From Calliopum simillimum (lineage: Eukaryota; Arthropoda; Insecta; Diptera; Lauxaniidae): a stretch of DNA of 64,000 nucleotides. The notes below the pieces were generated by a model. The model was not told the origin of the DNA. It worked only from the letters and a program-made list of their open reading frames with translations, and ran no database searches. The stretch spans positions 18,415,187 to 18,479,186 of the forward strand of contig OX638368.1 of assembly GCA_951812925.1 (NCBI GenBank), given 5' to 3'. Made by a program: the position numbers and the translations under genes. Below, piece by piece: positions 56,201 to 64,000 of this stretch (position 1 is the stretch's first letter; every line of letters starts with the position of its first letter).

Positions 56201-59200
56201 TTATTGCTTTAAAATCGATTCTCTCTAACATCAATTTTCACTGTAGAGTTTACAAACTTTTCCATGAATTCCGATTTCAACAACATTCCACGATATTTAT
56301 TAAGTTCATTTAGGTTTGTATTTATCGCCATGGAAATACCTAAATCAGCAGTATCGTAATTAAAAAGTTGAAACTGCAATAAAATGAAACAAAAATTGTT
56401 TAATCAATTTATAAAAACAATTTGTAAAATAAAGATAAACCTACGACATCATGTTTTCTTTCGGGATACATAATTTCATCGAATGGTTGAGTTTTTGTAA
56501 TCCAGCCTCTTGTCGACGTAACCGAACGTGATTTGAAGGATAGACCACTTGTTAAATTTGCAGGACGTTGAAATGCATAACGTACACATTTATTTGTAAA
56601 ATTAAAATTCAAATCATTATTGAATGGTATATAAATAAGAAAACCCTGTTCACGTTTGATTTCATGATCTAAATTTAAAAATGGATTATAACTACGAGTA
56701 CGACACGAGGCATACGATGAATATCTAGCATCAATTTCCAGCGTTGATTTCATAACATCCATGGTACGATGCTGTGTTATATTACCGCGTAATGAAGTCA
56801 GCACAGTTGTTTGTAATAGCACATCGGAGGAGGTACCCAAAACGGTGGGTACAGCATATTTGGTCATGAAAGGCCAACGTACGGTTTGCATGTTAATATG
56901 ACTATCGGCGCGTATAAGAAAGTTAATGCGATTAATTACTGAAAAAAAAAAGTTAAAATATTGTTTGAAGGGATTATAAAATGATAAAGTATGTAGTTAC
57001 AATCGTTATATGTCAGCTTCTGAAATGTTTTTTGATTTAAGTAATACGATAGCACTGTTTTGCCTTCCATTTGTAAAATAAACTCCAAATGTAATGGTTT
57101 AGATTCAATAATTGGTGCTTTCATTAGACTTAGTAAATGCTTGATATTCTCAAATTTCAACGGATTTGACATATTTTTGAGGAATTTATCAAAAATCGCA
57201 TCAGGTAAGCCACGTGCTTTTATATAAAGCTAGAAAATAGAAAAATCAATTGTTTCAGCAAAATAAAATTACTAATAAAGTGTGTTCCATAATTCAAGCA
57301 AGATTTGAATTTCCCGTTATTTGTGCGGTAACGTGTCGCCAACCAAAAAAAGGAGAAGAAAAAAAAAAAACAGCTGACAGTTTAGGGTAAGTTTTAATGG
57401 AGAATAACGCGTTTTTATTTCATCAATATTCTGAACATATTTTTGAAATATTAATCAACAATGAAAACGGATCTTTTGTTCTCCATTTTTACTAACCCTA
57501 AAGTGTCAGTTGTCGAACTGTTTTCTTTTCTTAGTTGGCAACACTTTACCGCGCAAATGACGCCAAATATAAATCTTGCGTGAACACTCTTTTTTTTATG
57601 GTGAACTTTGAGTTTCATACAATCATTAACAAAAACTTACACCTAATTGGCCAGTGAAGTTACCCAGAGCTTCGGTGTCAAATTTCAAATAAACAACAAC
57701 AGGTAAATCCGATTTTGGATCGCCAACTAAGAATGCTTGCAACATTGCGCCTATGCCAAATTTTGAATCACGATAATCAAAAATATAATTTCCCGTAACC
57801 CAATAGCGCGGTTCAGGTTTTTGCGGTAAGTGTCGATGCATATATGAGAGCAGACGACGTCTGTAATTAGCAGAGGAATTAAATGAAATATTTCGTTCAC
57901 AACTTTTTCACTTACAAATATTGATAGCACGGGAATGTAGTTTCCGAAATGCTTGTAATAGTTGTGCGATAAAAATTGATCATGTGTGGATCAGTTTCAC
58001 TTTGTATGATACGATGTATACTGATTAGACGCGCTGGTGTCGGATTGGAAATTAAAAGCAACGTTACAGCAGCAACACGTAACTCTAAGGTAGCATTTTT
58101 TGATTCAAATATTGGCCAGTAAATCTCATAGATCTAAATAGAGTAGAAAATATTATTTAGTAAAAAAACAAAATTTTAAAAGAAAAGTGTGGTGTAACAT
58201 ACTCTTTCCGCACGTTGACTTGCTAGCGACATAGTCGCCCATGCTGCTAAGAATTTTATGTCCTGATTTTCATTTTCATCACTAACAATAGGATCTAAAT
58301 AATTGGCCACATTTCCCAATTGTAAATTGCTTAAACCTTGAAGGTAAAGCATTTTCTGCTCGTAATATGGACTACCTGTAATTAAAGAACATAAAAAAGT
58401 TTAATCCAGTCATAACTCGCAAGCCATAGAAGGTGTTTTGATTAAATTTGGTAGTCAATGCCTTGTAATAGTGGGCGGAGTCGAAGAATATTACTCAATA
58501 AAGGCTCCAACTATTTTGATGAAAGTGTAGGAGATATTACCCCTGGAAACAAGGATTAATATGTAATAAGTCATTATATTGGAAAGGCTCTTAGGAGGGC
58601 GTGGCACCGCAAACAAAATTTTAACTAATACTATGCATCAATCTTTCTGAAAGTAACGGTCGATAGTCCACTTGCTATTAGGCACTTTTAGACTAAAAGT
58701 GAGCGAAATATCGCTGCACAGTGTGAGATTTTGCCAATCTAGGACGTCAAAATGGAAAAAAACAATGTGCTTGAAAATCTACCATATTTTGTAATTTGTT
58801 AGAAAAGACCCCAATTGTTACGAAAATAAGCATAAAACAGAATGAAAAAATGTCATTGGCATGATAACAGCTATCAAACATGTACTATTGAACAGCATCC
58901 AAAAAAAAATTTTCAAGCTTGCATCGAAGACAAAACTTTCAGCGATCAAATTGAAGTTGTGCGCTTTTGTTTTTTAGCAAAGAGTTTTTTGCATTAAAGG
59001 TCAATACTTTCACTAAAAATTTTTGCTATACACAACCTTTACATTTGCACTTAAGTATTTTAATCAAATTATTTTATGATCAGCTAAAAGTTAAGACAAA
59101 TTTCAAAAATCTTGAATTTTCATAGACTATAACTTACATGTTAGGCATAGTTAGGCTATGACAAAGAATACATGATGAGCATACATACTCATAGAATTGA

Positions 59201-62200
59201 CTTAAAAAATAAAATCTTGCCCATTTTTTGCCCAAAGGCTACTTTTTTACAATGACTGCAGTGTTATAATGAACAATTGCACTGAAATCATAAAAAAAAA
59301 ATTTAGGTTATTATTTTAATCACTCCCATTTTTTGACAGTAGTATTCAGTTACCACTGAAATGGTAAACACAAATTTTCAAGTTGATATCTTCATCACAA
59401 CCAATTTTTTAAAATTTTTTTTTACAAAAAAAAAGGCACATTTGTATGGGAGATGCAAGTAGAATTTGTCTAATTTTTTTCATTTCTGAACCAAACCTCC
59501 GCATAAAAAATTAAAGTTTATATAAAAATTTCAACTCGATATCTTTGATACTACGGCTAAAATTGAATTTTGACGTCCTAGATTGGCAAAATCTCACACT
59601 GTGCGCCGGTGAGCGTGAAACCTCCCATACAAGTAAAACACGTTTAATGTTATATATATGATAAACATTACGGAAAATGGGCGGTATTCGACAAAAGCCA
59701 CGCCCACTTTCTTGCAACTGAAAAATTTGATTCAATATTGCTCGTAAATGTTTTTAACGATTTGGCCAAAAACCTTGGGGAATAACATTTCTCTAGATAA
59801 TCATCATTATAAGGCGTGTCAGCATATACTAAAAACTTCTTCGGAGGGCGTGGCCTCGTTGAAATAAGAGAACTAATAAAGTAATCTTTCTGAATTTTAG
59901 TTCAGAGAGTCTACTTACTATAAGGTATCGTCGGTATGATGGCGTGGCACTGCCCACAAAACTTTGATACATCACTATAAGATAACTAATAGAGTAATCT
60001 TTCTGAAATTTTACATATACAGTCTACTAAGAAAAAAGTTTCTCTAAACTAAAGGTGCTCGACATTAGTGGGCGTGGTACATCCTATAAAGTAAACCACT
60101 TAAAATGCTATATTTTGCTGCTTTGTTTGGTTTCCTTGGCTAACAAGTACATTTACAAACAAACGACACATATGTACATGTTTCTATCGACTTTTTCGAT
60201 GCTATTCGAATATTTTCCAATAATTTTTGAATTTTCGACATTTACAGCCCTGTTCCGTAATCCGTGTAGTTTCAATTACTTTCCATTTAGATGGCTTTTT
60301 GATGGAAATGGTGAGTCACACGTTGAGAAGTAAGTATTAGAATCTTTTTTGTGGAAAATTACATGTTCTATAAATGTTCTATAATAATTGATTAGTATTT
60401 ACGAAAAAGTAACTGTTTTGCAGTTTTTAAGAATATTACCTAAACGGTTACTTTCATCAAAAAGCCTCCTCAATGAAAAGTAATTGAACCCACACGGATT
60501 ACAGAACAGGCCAGTTAGAATACTTTTCGTTGCAATTGGATATTTTTCGATACCATAACGATTTTTTTTTGTTTTCCGATACTCGATACTTTTTATATGT
60601 TTACAGATACCTAAAGTATTTTTTCGATGATTTCGATTCTGTTTACTAAAATTTTCGAAATTTATAAATTTTTTTTGCACTTTTTGATGTTTGCAACGTT
60701 TTTCGATAGTTTTGAATGCTTTTGATAACATATAACTTTTCTTAATGATTTTCAATACTTTTAGGCCTGCTTCGTAATCAGTGTGGTTTCAATTACTTTT
60801 TATTTCTGAAGCTTTTTGATGAAAATGGTGAGTCAGACGATAAAAAGTATTAGAATCTTTTATGTGGAGCATTACAGGTTCTACAAATAATATTAATTTG
60901 TATTTACGAAATGGTAACCGTTTAGGAAATATTCGTTAAAATTTAGTTTTTCGACTTTTTGCGGTTTTTTAAGAATATTTCTCGGTGGGTTACTTTTTCG
61001 TTAATGCAAATCAATATTATTTGTAGAACCTGCAGTTCTCCATAAAAGAGACTCTGATACTGTTTATCGCTCCACTCACCGTTTTCATCAAAAAGCCTCT
61101 TAAATGAAAAGTAAATGAAAGCACACGGAACAGGCTTGTTTGCTAAGTTTTTCTATACTATTTCAAACCTTATATATTTTGTATTTAATATTTTTCCCCG
61201 GCGTTATTTCATATTTTTTGGGCGTTATTTCGTTTTTTATTTTGGGCGTTATTACGTCATTTTATTTCCTTGGGCGTAATTTCCTAACGCCTTTTTTTCC
61301 ATACCATTTGACGTTTAACGGGTGGTTTCTTTTTATTGCTCTTATTTGGTATATGAATCATATAGACATAAATGATCAGATCAAACGGTCGACTGAGCAA
61401 GGATCAGTCTCCAGGTACCAAATATTAATGGTTAAAAATGTTGTTAAATTGCAAAACTTACTTAAAAAGAAATTAAAATACTTTTGCACATATTCCTCAA
61501 AGACATCCTTACTGATGCCTCCAGCGACAAAGACATTGTATACCAAAGTTGCAAAACTTAAAATAGCAGCTTGCCGTACATCAGGGCGATCAGGACCTAA
61601 AAAATGTTTAAAATAGTAAACATATTTTGTTTCACTGTGTAATATGTATGTTTATTAACATTACCTAGAGTTAGAAAAACTTCACATTCCTTGACCAATT
61701 CATGTGATAACTCAAATATATGAAATGGCATCGATATAAGTAATTGTACAGCTATTGTTGATTTAATTTCATTTGCGGTTACCAAATCTCGCGTTAATAA
61801 TACAGATGCTTTTGTACCAATACGTGGTATTATCTCATGGAATATATTGCGTATAGTTTCTTGTCGATATGAAGTGCCAATTACAACCTCAGTATAAAGT
61901 TTATTCAATGATGTATAGTCCATTTCTGAAAGCAATTTAATAACATCCGATACGGTAGAATCATAGGGTTCACTAAATTTAAACTCTGAACTTTCTAAAC
62001 CCTCTGCCAAACTATCAAGTAAACTTGATGCGACTGTAATGAGAGTTTCTTGCTGCTGTGGATTTCTTCCACCTGTTGGATCATTTATGTCCAATGGTAA
62101 TAGTTCTAAGCTAGAAGTTTCCGTTGCCATTGAAGTTTCAATATCGATTGCATTATCAATAGAGGTTTCATTTTGAAAATTTAGCAGGAGCCTGTAAGAA

Positions 62201-62868
62201 GATATATATAGTATATTGGGTTTAGTGCAACATTGCTTTTGCTACATATGTGTACTTACTCGGAATTTATAAATTGCGCTTCACCGGTTGATTCAAACGT
62301 GTGTATTAATGTTGTACCCTTTACGTGTGCCATGCTCAAGAAATATTCTGTTTCTGGATGTGGTAACATGCCATAAACAGCCTCATTGCCGATTATAACA
62401 CTTTGCTGAAAGTCAAATTCACATGTATTTGGTGGTACATTACTACGCGTTACGTGTATAGCCTCAGAAAAGGGTCGACACGTCTTTAGTTCAGGTGTCT
62501 TACGTATGGAAATATAGTTTGTTTTATTTGATACAAAATATTCCGTGGAGCACTTTCCATGTATACCAAACTATTGAAAAAAAAAAAAATATATACATAT
62601 AGACAAAGATGTATGCTTTTATCGGGTTTGTTTTATTTACCTCATCTACAACAAAAGCACCAGATGTTTTTAAATGAAATTGTAAAGTTGATGCTATGGC
62701 ACGCTTGAAATTTGTTGACCAAATTGGATCACCTTCTTTGAATACTAAATGCGAAATGGAACCATCTGGATTAAGTGCTATTTTGAAAGGTTTGTATGGC
62801 GGATACATTTCCTTGTTCTGTAGAAACTTTTCACCAGAGTTATTGAGCGTAACATCATCTATGACAAG
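35002..62868 (-). CDS. cv-d: Vitellogenin-like large lipid-transfer protein (LPD_N ... VWD), probably crossveinless d; 5' end outside the window
   Basis: Secreted lipoprotein of the vitellogenin/apolipophorin superfamily. Exons, 5' to 3': 62868-62641, 62570-62260, 62191-61665, 61596-61462, 58375-58203, 58133-57916, 57860-57641, 57229-57001, 56938-56445, 56373-56258, 55676-55550, 51564-51346, 38361-38218, 38107-37931, 37866-37617, 37552-37201, 35179-35002. All phases fit, giving 1365 residues without the N-terminus. The first exons show the lipovitellin N-domain ([18 protein letters not shown], then [13 protein letters not shown] and KTPELKTC). The middle is the beta-sheet and helical lipid-binding region. 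The end is a von Willebrand D domain (RSCSIINGM ... [18 protein letters not shown] ... KMCGLCS). In Drosophila cv-d binds BMPs and glypicans and shapes wing cross-vein signalling. The name rests on length, the VWD end and remembered closeness to spn-E; another vitellogenin-like gene is possible. Confidence 0.75.
35980..36510. repeat. Tandem array of about 105-127 bp units (GTGGGCGGTGCCACGCCC family)
   Basis: The unit AGTGGGCGGTGCCACGCCCC, then TAAATGGAAAAA, CTAAACCACTGCATCGATTT and TTACGAAATTTGG recurs about five times with starts near 36033, 36160, 36283, 36386 and 36496. A single copy lies at 24870-25015. Inverted or diverged copies appear near 43720-44010, 58440-58660 and 59680-60080. It lies in the last intron of the vitellogenin-like gene. 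Confidence 0.65.
38785..38900 (+). pseudogene. Scrap of a mariner-like transposase (N-terminal helix-turn-helix region)
   Basis: The frame from about 38794 reads [20 protein letters not shown] followed by [10 protein letters not shown]. This resembles the linker between the two N-terminal helix-turn-helix motifs of mariner/Tc1-type transposases, where GRP(K/R), then NVxLVxxxVxEDPR is common. The frame then loses any resemblance, and upstream stops break it. No catalytic DDD region was seen nearby, so it is a fragment. Family assignment is tentative. Confidence 0.45.
39353..40000. repeat. TIR element with 10-bp flanking direct repeat
   Basis: AGGGGCCTGCATAAGATATC on the left pairs with GACATCTTGTGCAGGTCCCT on the right. 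AATAAATATA lies directly outside at 39343-39352 (one base short of the TIR) and at 40001-40010, as expected of a target-site duplication of about 8-10 bp (hAT-like size). The interior is rich in repeated CACTGAACTGAAGTATTTG words and has no transposase. Confidence 0.75.
41808..42790. repeat. Long palindrome, about 1 kb, arms over 300 bp
   Basis: CACGGTGAGCTTGAAAAGGG at 41809 pairs with CCCTTTTCAAGCTCACCGTG ending 42790. The pairing continues through ATCCAAAATCGGCTAATG and GCTGCTCGTCTTCGCTAGTT to the inner CAAGGAAAAAATACCG (about 42130) and CGGTATTTTTTCCTTG (about 42500). Flanks outside the arms (41440-41560 and 42793-42930) are direct repeats of each other, with ATATTGATATATCA and AATGCCGAAGATATGATGAA. 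Confidence 0.7.
43002..43151. repeat. Near-perfect 150-bp palindrome
   Basis: ATATCGTCGGCTGAGTATTA at 43002 pairs with TAATACTAAGCCGACGATAT ending 43151. Arms of about 70 bp, only a few mismatches, around a loop of less than 10 bp (TAGAGAC). It would form a long stable stem-loop in RNA. The open frames on both strands here are by-products of the symmetry. Confidence 0.85.
43302..43702. repeat. Element with CAGGCCTGTTC end, intronic
   Basis: CAGGCCTGTTCCTTAATCGA at the left is matched by the less conserved TAATTAAAATCGCACGGAGT then CCAGAACAATT at the right. Inner words GAACGATGAGTCGAACGATA and TATCCAGATCTTTTTATTGT ACGACT pair. Same family as 6347-6960 and 60245-61138. Confidence 0.5.
44921..45244 (+). 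CDS. MYCBP (c-Myc-binding protein, AMY-1) module, shared 5' exons
   Basis: Exon 1 is MSSS (44921-44932), then a 61-bp intron, then exon 2 (44994-45244). The protein reads [20 protein letters not shown], then [20 protein letters not shown] and a helical end [20 protein letters not shown]. This follows the whole of MYCBP: the SKREQFRRYLEKSGVLD-like start, the LYEEPEKP-like turn and the C-terminal coiled coil. In mammals MYCBP binds AKAPs and MYCBPAP and is abundant in testis and at mitochondria and flagella. The donor after CAA AT is followed by G TAA, so an unspliced or early-ended transcript would give a free MYCBP of 88 residues ending in Met. No AATAAA is close enough to prove such a transcript. 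Confidence 0.8.
44921..51150 (+). CDS. MYCBP-arginine kinase fusion gene with two alternative kinase cassettes
   Basis: One locus with a shared N-terminal module (exons 44921-44932 and 44994-45244) and two tandem kinase cassettes (48088-48824 + 49145-49524, and 49964-50700 + 50777-51150). The shared module ends in phase 2 (CAA AT|gtaagt). Both cassettes begin with a T that completes Ile and then read [11 protein letters not shown] or [11 protein letters not shown]. Either join is open to a stop: 459 residues for cassette 1 and 457 for cassette 2. Neither cassette has an ATG near its start. Arginine kinase moves phosphate between ATP and arginine as an energy buffer; the MYCBP part probably positions it. 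The gene lies inside an intron of the minus-strand lipoprotein gene. Drosophila has extra arginine kinase genes (CG4546 is one) that may have the same build; I cannot confirm this. Use of cassette 2 is inferred, not shown. Confidence 0.75.
45539..46877. repeat. Long foldback element in the fusion-gene intron
   Basis: ATATATAGTGTATAGCATAA, then CGAAGCTTCTGG on the left pairs with CCAGAAGTTTCGTAACCTTA and GCGATACACCCTATATATAG on the right. The pairing runs for roughly 365 bp per arm, to TTAACATACCCTTTTATAAT near 45890 and AAAAGGGTATGTTAATAGGA near 46530. The loop of about 620 bp has no protein. It lies between the MYCBP exon and the first kinase cassette. Confidence 0.7.
47370..47950. repeat. 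Repeat block with GAAATAACGCC motif cluster
   Basis: The centre (47515-47800) has inverted clusters of GGAAATAACGCCAGAAAATT and TTCTGGCGTTATTTCCATTT. It is bracketed by GATTTCAATTACTTTTCGTT at about 47388 and the end GATTCCGGAACAGACCTG at about 47930, words from the CAGGCCTGTTC family. This looks like one element type inserted in or captured by another. Confidence 0.5.
48088..49524 (+). CDS. Arginine kinase cassette 1 (no own start codon)
   Basis: Exons 48088-48824 and 49145-49524 (donor gtcagt, less usual). The ATP:guanido phosphotransferase N-domain ([20 protein letters not shown]) is followed by the catalytic domain. Active-site features kept: STRIRIAR (arginines that bind phosphate), NEEDHLRII (catalytic Glu and Arg), CPTNLGT (reactive Cys), TTLRASVHI and [10 protein letters not shown]. 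The second basic residue in RGTKGEH is Lys, where most family members have Arg. The guanidino specificity loop reads [10 protein letters not shown], with Ala where classic arginine kinases have Gly. C-terminus is a longer acidic tail (EAAQDADED). The acceptor and preceding 30 bp (ACACGCTAATCCTATA, then TTTTATTTTAATGTAG) are nearly identical to those of cassette 2. An AATAAA lies about 120 bp after the stop. Confidence 0.88.
48849..49090. repeat. MITE insertion inside the cassette 1 intron, with an empty site in cassette 2
   Basis: CAGGCCTGTTCTCAACTCCA on the left pairs with CGGAATTGAGAACATGCCTG on the right. The cassette 1 intron is 320 bp; the matching cassette 2 intron is 76 bp and reads straight through the insertion point (TTAAATTTACAAATACATAT then ACTATGTACTGAACT, against TTAAATATGAAAATATAAT and TTATGTACTGAACT around the element). 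So the element came in after the cassettes duplicated. Confidence 0.8.
49964..51150 (+). CDS. Arginine kinase cassette 2 (no own start codon)
   Basis: Exons 49964-50700 and 50777-51150; the first exon is exactly the length of cassette 1's. All catalytic motifs are present: [33 protein letters not shown] and the standard RGTRGEHT. The specificity loop is [10 protein letters not shown]. It differs from cassette 1 at many scattered residues, for example [18 protein letters not shown] against [18 protein letters not shown], and in a shorter tail ending GADAA. Frames are intact and no stop interrupts, which argues that it is in use and not decaying. With no ATG near its start and no upstream exon of its own in the 440 bp after cassette 1, it most likely takes its N-terminus from the MYCBP exon. 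Its 3' end nearly meets the antisense lipoprotein exon at 51346. Confidence 0.88.
52310..52800. repeat. Tandem repeat, about 124-bp unit, four copies
   Basis: The word AAGCCTTCGGGTG (or close variants) recurs at 52376, 52499, 52623 and 52747, a period of 123-124 bp. Each unit also has TTCCTCTAGTATACC, TTCTTCGTTTTGACTAT and a second CCTTCGG-like stretch. Copies are diverged, so this is an old minisatellite-like array. Confidence 0.75.
53182..53609. repeat. Inverted-repeat element with perfect CTGAACACATTCGG ends
   Basis: CTGAACACATTCGGTGCGAG then CTGCGAGTGCGAGAGA at 53182 is the exact reverse complement of the 36 bases ending at 53609. No target duplication is obvious. The GCGAG/CTCGC content is shared with the 4210-4735 element. 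No transposase. Confidence 0.75.
54575..54870. repeat. Self-complementary GAAATAACGCCC block
   Basis: Left part: repeats of GAAATAACGCCCACAAAAAA, GGAATGACGTAATAACACCA and CGAAATAACAACC. Right part: the complement (GGCCGTTATTACGTCATGCT, TTTTTTGGGCGTTATTTC). The centre reads AAATTTGGGCGATTATTATT TTGG. The block folds on itself over nearly 300 bp. Confidence 0.65.
57278..57588. repeat. MITE with AAGTGTGTTCC ends in a lipoprotein-gene intron
   Basis: AGTGTGTTCCATAATTCAAG, CAAGATTTG on the left pairs with AAATCTTGCGTGAACACTCT on the right; inner CAGCTGACAGTTTAGGGT and ACCCTAAAGTGTCAGTTG also pair. Shares sequence with the 26642-26877 element. Confidence 0.65.
58713..59612. repeat. TIR element with GCACAGTGTGAGATTTTGCC ends
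   Basis: CTGCACAGTGTGAGATTTTG then CCAATCTAGGACGTCAAAAT on the left is the near-exact complement of ATTTTGACGTCCTAGATTGG and CAAAATCTCACACTGTGCGC on the right. A diverged relative of the right half lies at 46955-47100 in the fusion-gene intron (CACAGTGTCAGATTTTGGCA). Confidence 0.7.
60245..61138. repeat. Two adjacent CTGTTCCGTAATC-type elements
   Basis: The first runs from GCCCTGTTCCGTAATCCGTG (60247) to CACACGGATTACAGAACAGG (about 60512), and the second from GGCCTGCTTCGTAATCAGTG (60765) to AGCACACGGAACAGGC (about 61135). Both contain TTCAATTACTTT(C/T)(C/T)ATTT and GATGGAAATGGTGAGTCACA-like words with their complements. They belong to the same family as 6347-6960. Confidence 0.6.
61196..61290. 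repeat. GGGCGTTATTTC motif cluster
   Basis: CCGGCGTTATTTCATATTTT, TTGGGCGTTATTTCG and TTTTGGGCGTTATTACGTCA occur in a row, matching the right half of the 54575-54870 block. Confidence 0.55.
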
Positions 62869-64000
62869 CTGAAAAGAGATGATCATTTAGAATTTAGGTA
62901 TAATGTTATATCATGATATGATCTTAAAATGGCCATAACTTTCGAAAGTAAAATCAAACATGATTCTCATTTAGAAGAAAAAAGATAGTGCTAAACTATC
63001 AGAAAAAACAGAAAAACTTTGTGTGTCTTACAAATGATAGTTTACTTTTCTTACTTTCGATTCCCTTCAGTATTGATTTTAAACTTTTTGGTATTAAATC
63101 CCGATTTTTTTCCAAAAAAGTTTGAAATTTATACCAGAAAAATATGAAATTTATTTCAAAATAGTTTAAAATTAATATTACTTTTTTGGCATTGTTCTAT
63201 ATAAATACTTTTTGGTTTTGAAATTAAGCTAAAAAAAATTAAGCAAAAGCTGTGTAATAACCTTAAAAGTAAAAAAAAAGGATCGTTACTTTTTCTTCTT
63301 CTTCTTTAAAGTCTTATGCATTTGCTGGGAGAAAACGGTCTTTGATGAGGATAGGACAGACACACCCCCATTTTCTTAATTTGATCTCGTGGGCATCTCA
63401 GTATCTTTATAATTCAACTGTTGCACAAGAAACTATATGTTATTATATATAACGAGTAGATTTATATTTCATAAGATATCAATCTTCTGTGACGTGTTGC
63501 ATGTTGATAATGTCGCAAGCCCCCTATTTATGAGTAAGGCACTATGTATGTATGTATTATAATTTGCTTCCTTGGCATTATGTTTATGTTTTTCCTCTCT
63601 TATATTTAAGTTGATAAGAATTCTTTTTAAAGTTTGTTAAATCGGGAAGTTTATGAATTTAAGAGCATAAAACATTCAATGTTTGGGTTATTAAAGGAAA
63701 GAGACTAAACGTCTCCGACTATCAAAATACCGGGAAGCTGACCGACAATATATACATATAAATACAAATGTTCCTTTAACATTTATTTATGAAATGATAT
63801 GATGATTTTGCTAATAACAACAATAACAAGAGACAGACAAATGGAAACAATTAGACTTATAAACAAAAAATCGACAAGCGAATACGCGAGACCACGGAGT
63901 TCATCAAAACAATAAAAATGATTACGTGTTAAGAGAAGTACAATATACATACGTTTGTATTTACATTAGGGCGTTTCAAATAAATTGAAAAATAGAGTCG
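62869..64000. other. Intron leading to the missing 5' exons of the vitellogenin-like gene
   Basis: The exon starting at 62868 opens with an acceptor (TTTTCAG), not a start codon, and the usual signal peptide and first part of the LPD_N domain are absent. They must lie to the right, beyond the window. I see no coding sequence in this AT-rich stretch. Confidence 0.6.

Larger units (their letters stand above)
58376..61461. other. 3.1 kb intron of the vitellogenin-like gene, filled with repeats
   Basis: Lies between exons 61596-61462 and 58375-58203. It holds the inverted-repeat element 58713-59612, GTGGGCG(T/G)GGC-type fragments (58460-58620, 59680-60080), the paired repeats of 60245-61138 and the motif cluster at 61196-61290. 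No exon or independent gene was found. Confidence 0.65.

Noticed and set aside
61140..61616. 158-residue plus-strand open frame
   Set aside because: Its first part is the GGGCGTTATTTC repeat and the rest is antisense to the lipoprotein exon 61596-61462.

Overview
The window is AT-rich nuclear DNA of a higher (schizophoran) fly. Every gene recognised has a Drosophila-type counterpart, introns have GT..AG borders, and introns and spacers are packed with short inverted-repeat transposon relics. The species cannot be fixed from the sequence; a tephritid or calyptrate fly would fit. From memory, Set, ATPsynO, spn-E and cv-d all lie on Drosophila chromosome arm 3R, so this looks like a Muller element E segment.

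Layout. 1-5672: gene-free, repeat-rich. 5673-11735 (+): Set, a nucleosome-assembly histone chaperone. 13998-15302 (+): ATPsynO, the OSCP subunit of mitochondrial ATP synthase. 17545-16268 (-): a THAP-domain protein. 18979-34549 (+): spn-E, the DEAH helicase/Tudor protein of the piRNA pathway, in 18 coding exons; its 6.1 kb second intron holds a complete one-exon SNAPC1-like gene on the same strand (22359-23303). 62868-35002 (-): a large vitellogenin-like lipid-transfer protein (LPD_N domain to VWD domain), probably crossveinless d; 17 coding exons are placed and the 5' end lies beyond the window. Its 13 kb intron (38362-51345) holds, on the opposite strand, the most unusual gene of the window.

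That nested gene (44921-51150, +) starts with a c-Myc-binding-protein (MYCBP/AMY-1) module whose phase-2 splice donor fits two tandem arginine-kinase modules downstream. Both arginine-kinase modules start at a phase-2 acceptor, lack an initiator ATG, and carry the same duplicated acceptor sequence. The simplest reading is one gene making two MYCBP-arginine kinase fusion isoforms (459 and 457 residues) by choosing between duplicated kinase cassettes. Because MYCBP belongs to sperm and cilium scaffold complexes in mammals, a tethered phosphagen kinase in sperm is a reasonable inference.

The rest is mostly non-autonomous DNA elements: foldbacks, TIR-only MITEs (one with TTAA ends, one with a 10-bp and one with a 9-bp flanking repeat, one whose empty site is preserved in a paralogous intron), palindromes, two tandem arrays, a broken non-LTR retrotransposon 3' end and a mariner-like transposase scrap. 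No tRNA, rRNA or CRISPR was seen. Exon borders were read by eye from splice sites, reading phase and family resemblance; no alignment was run.
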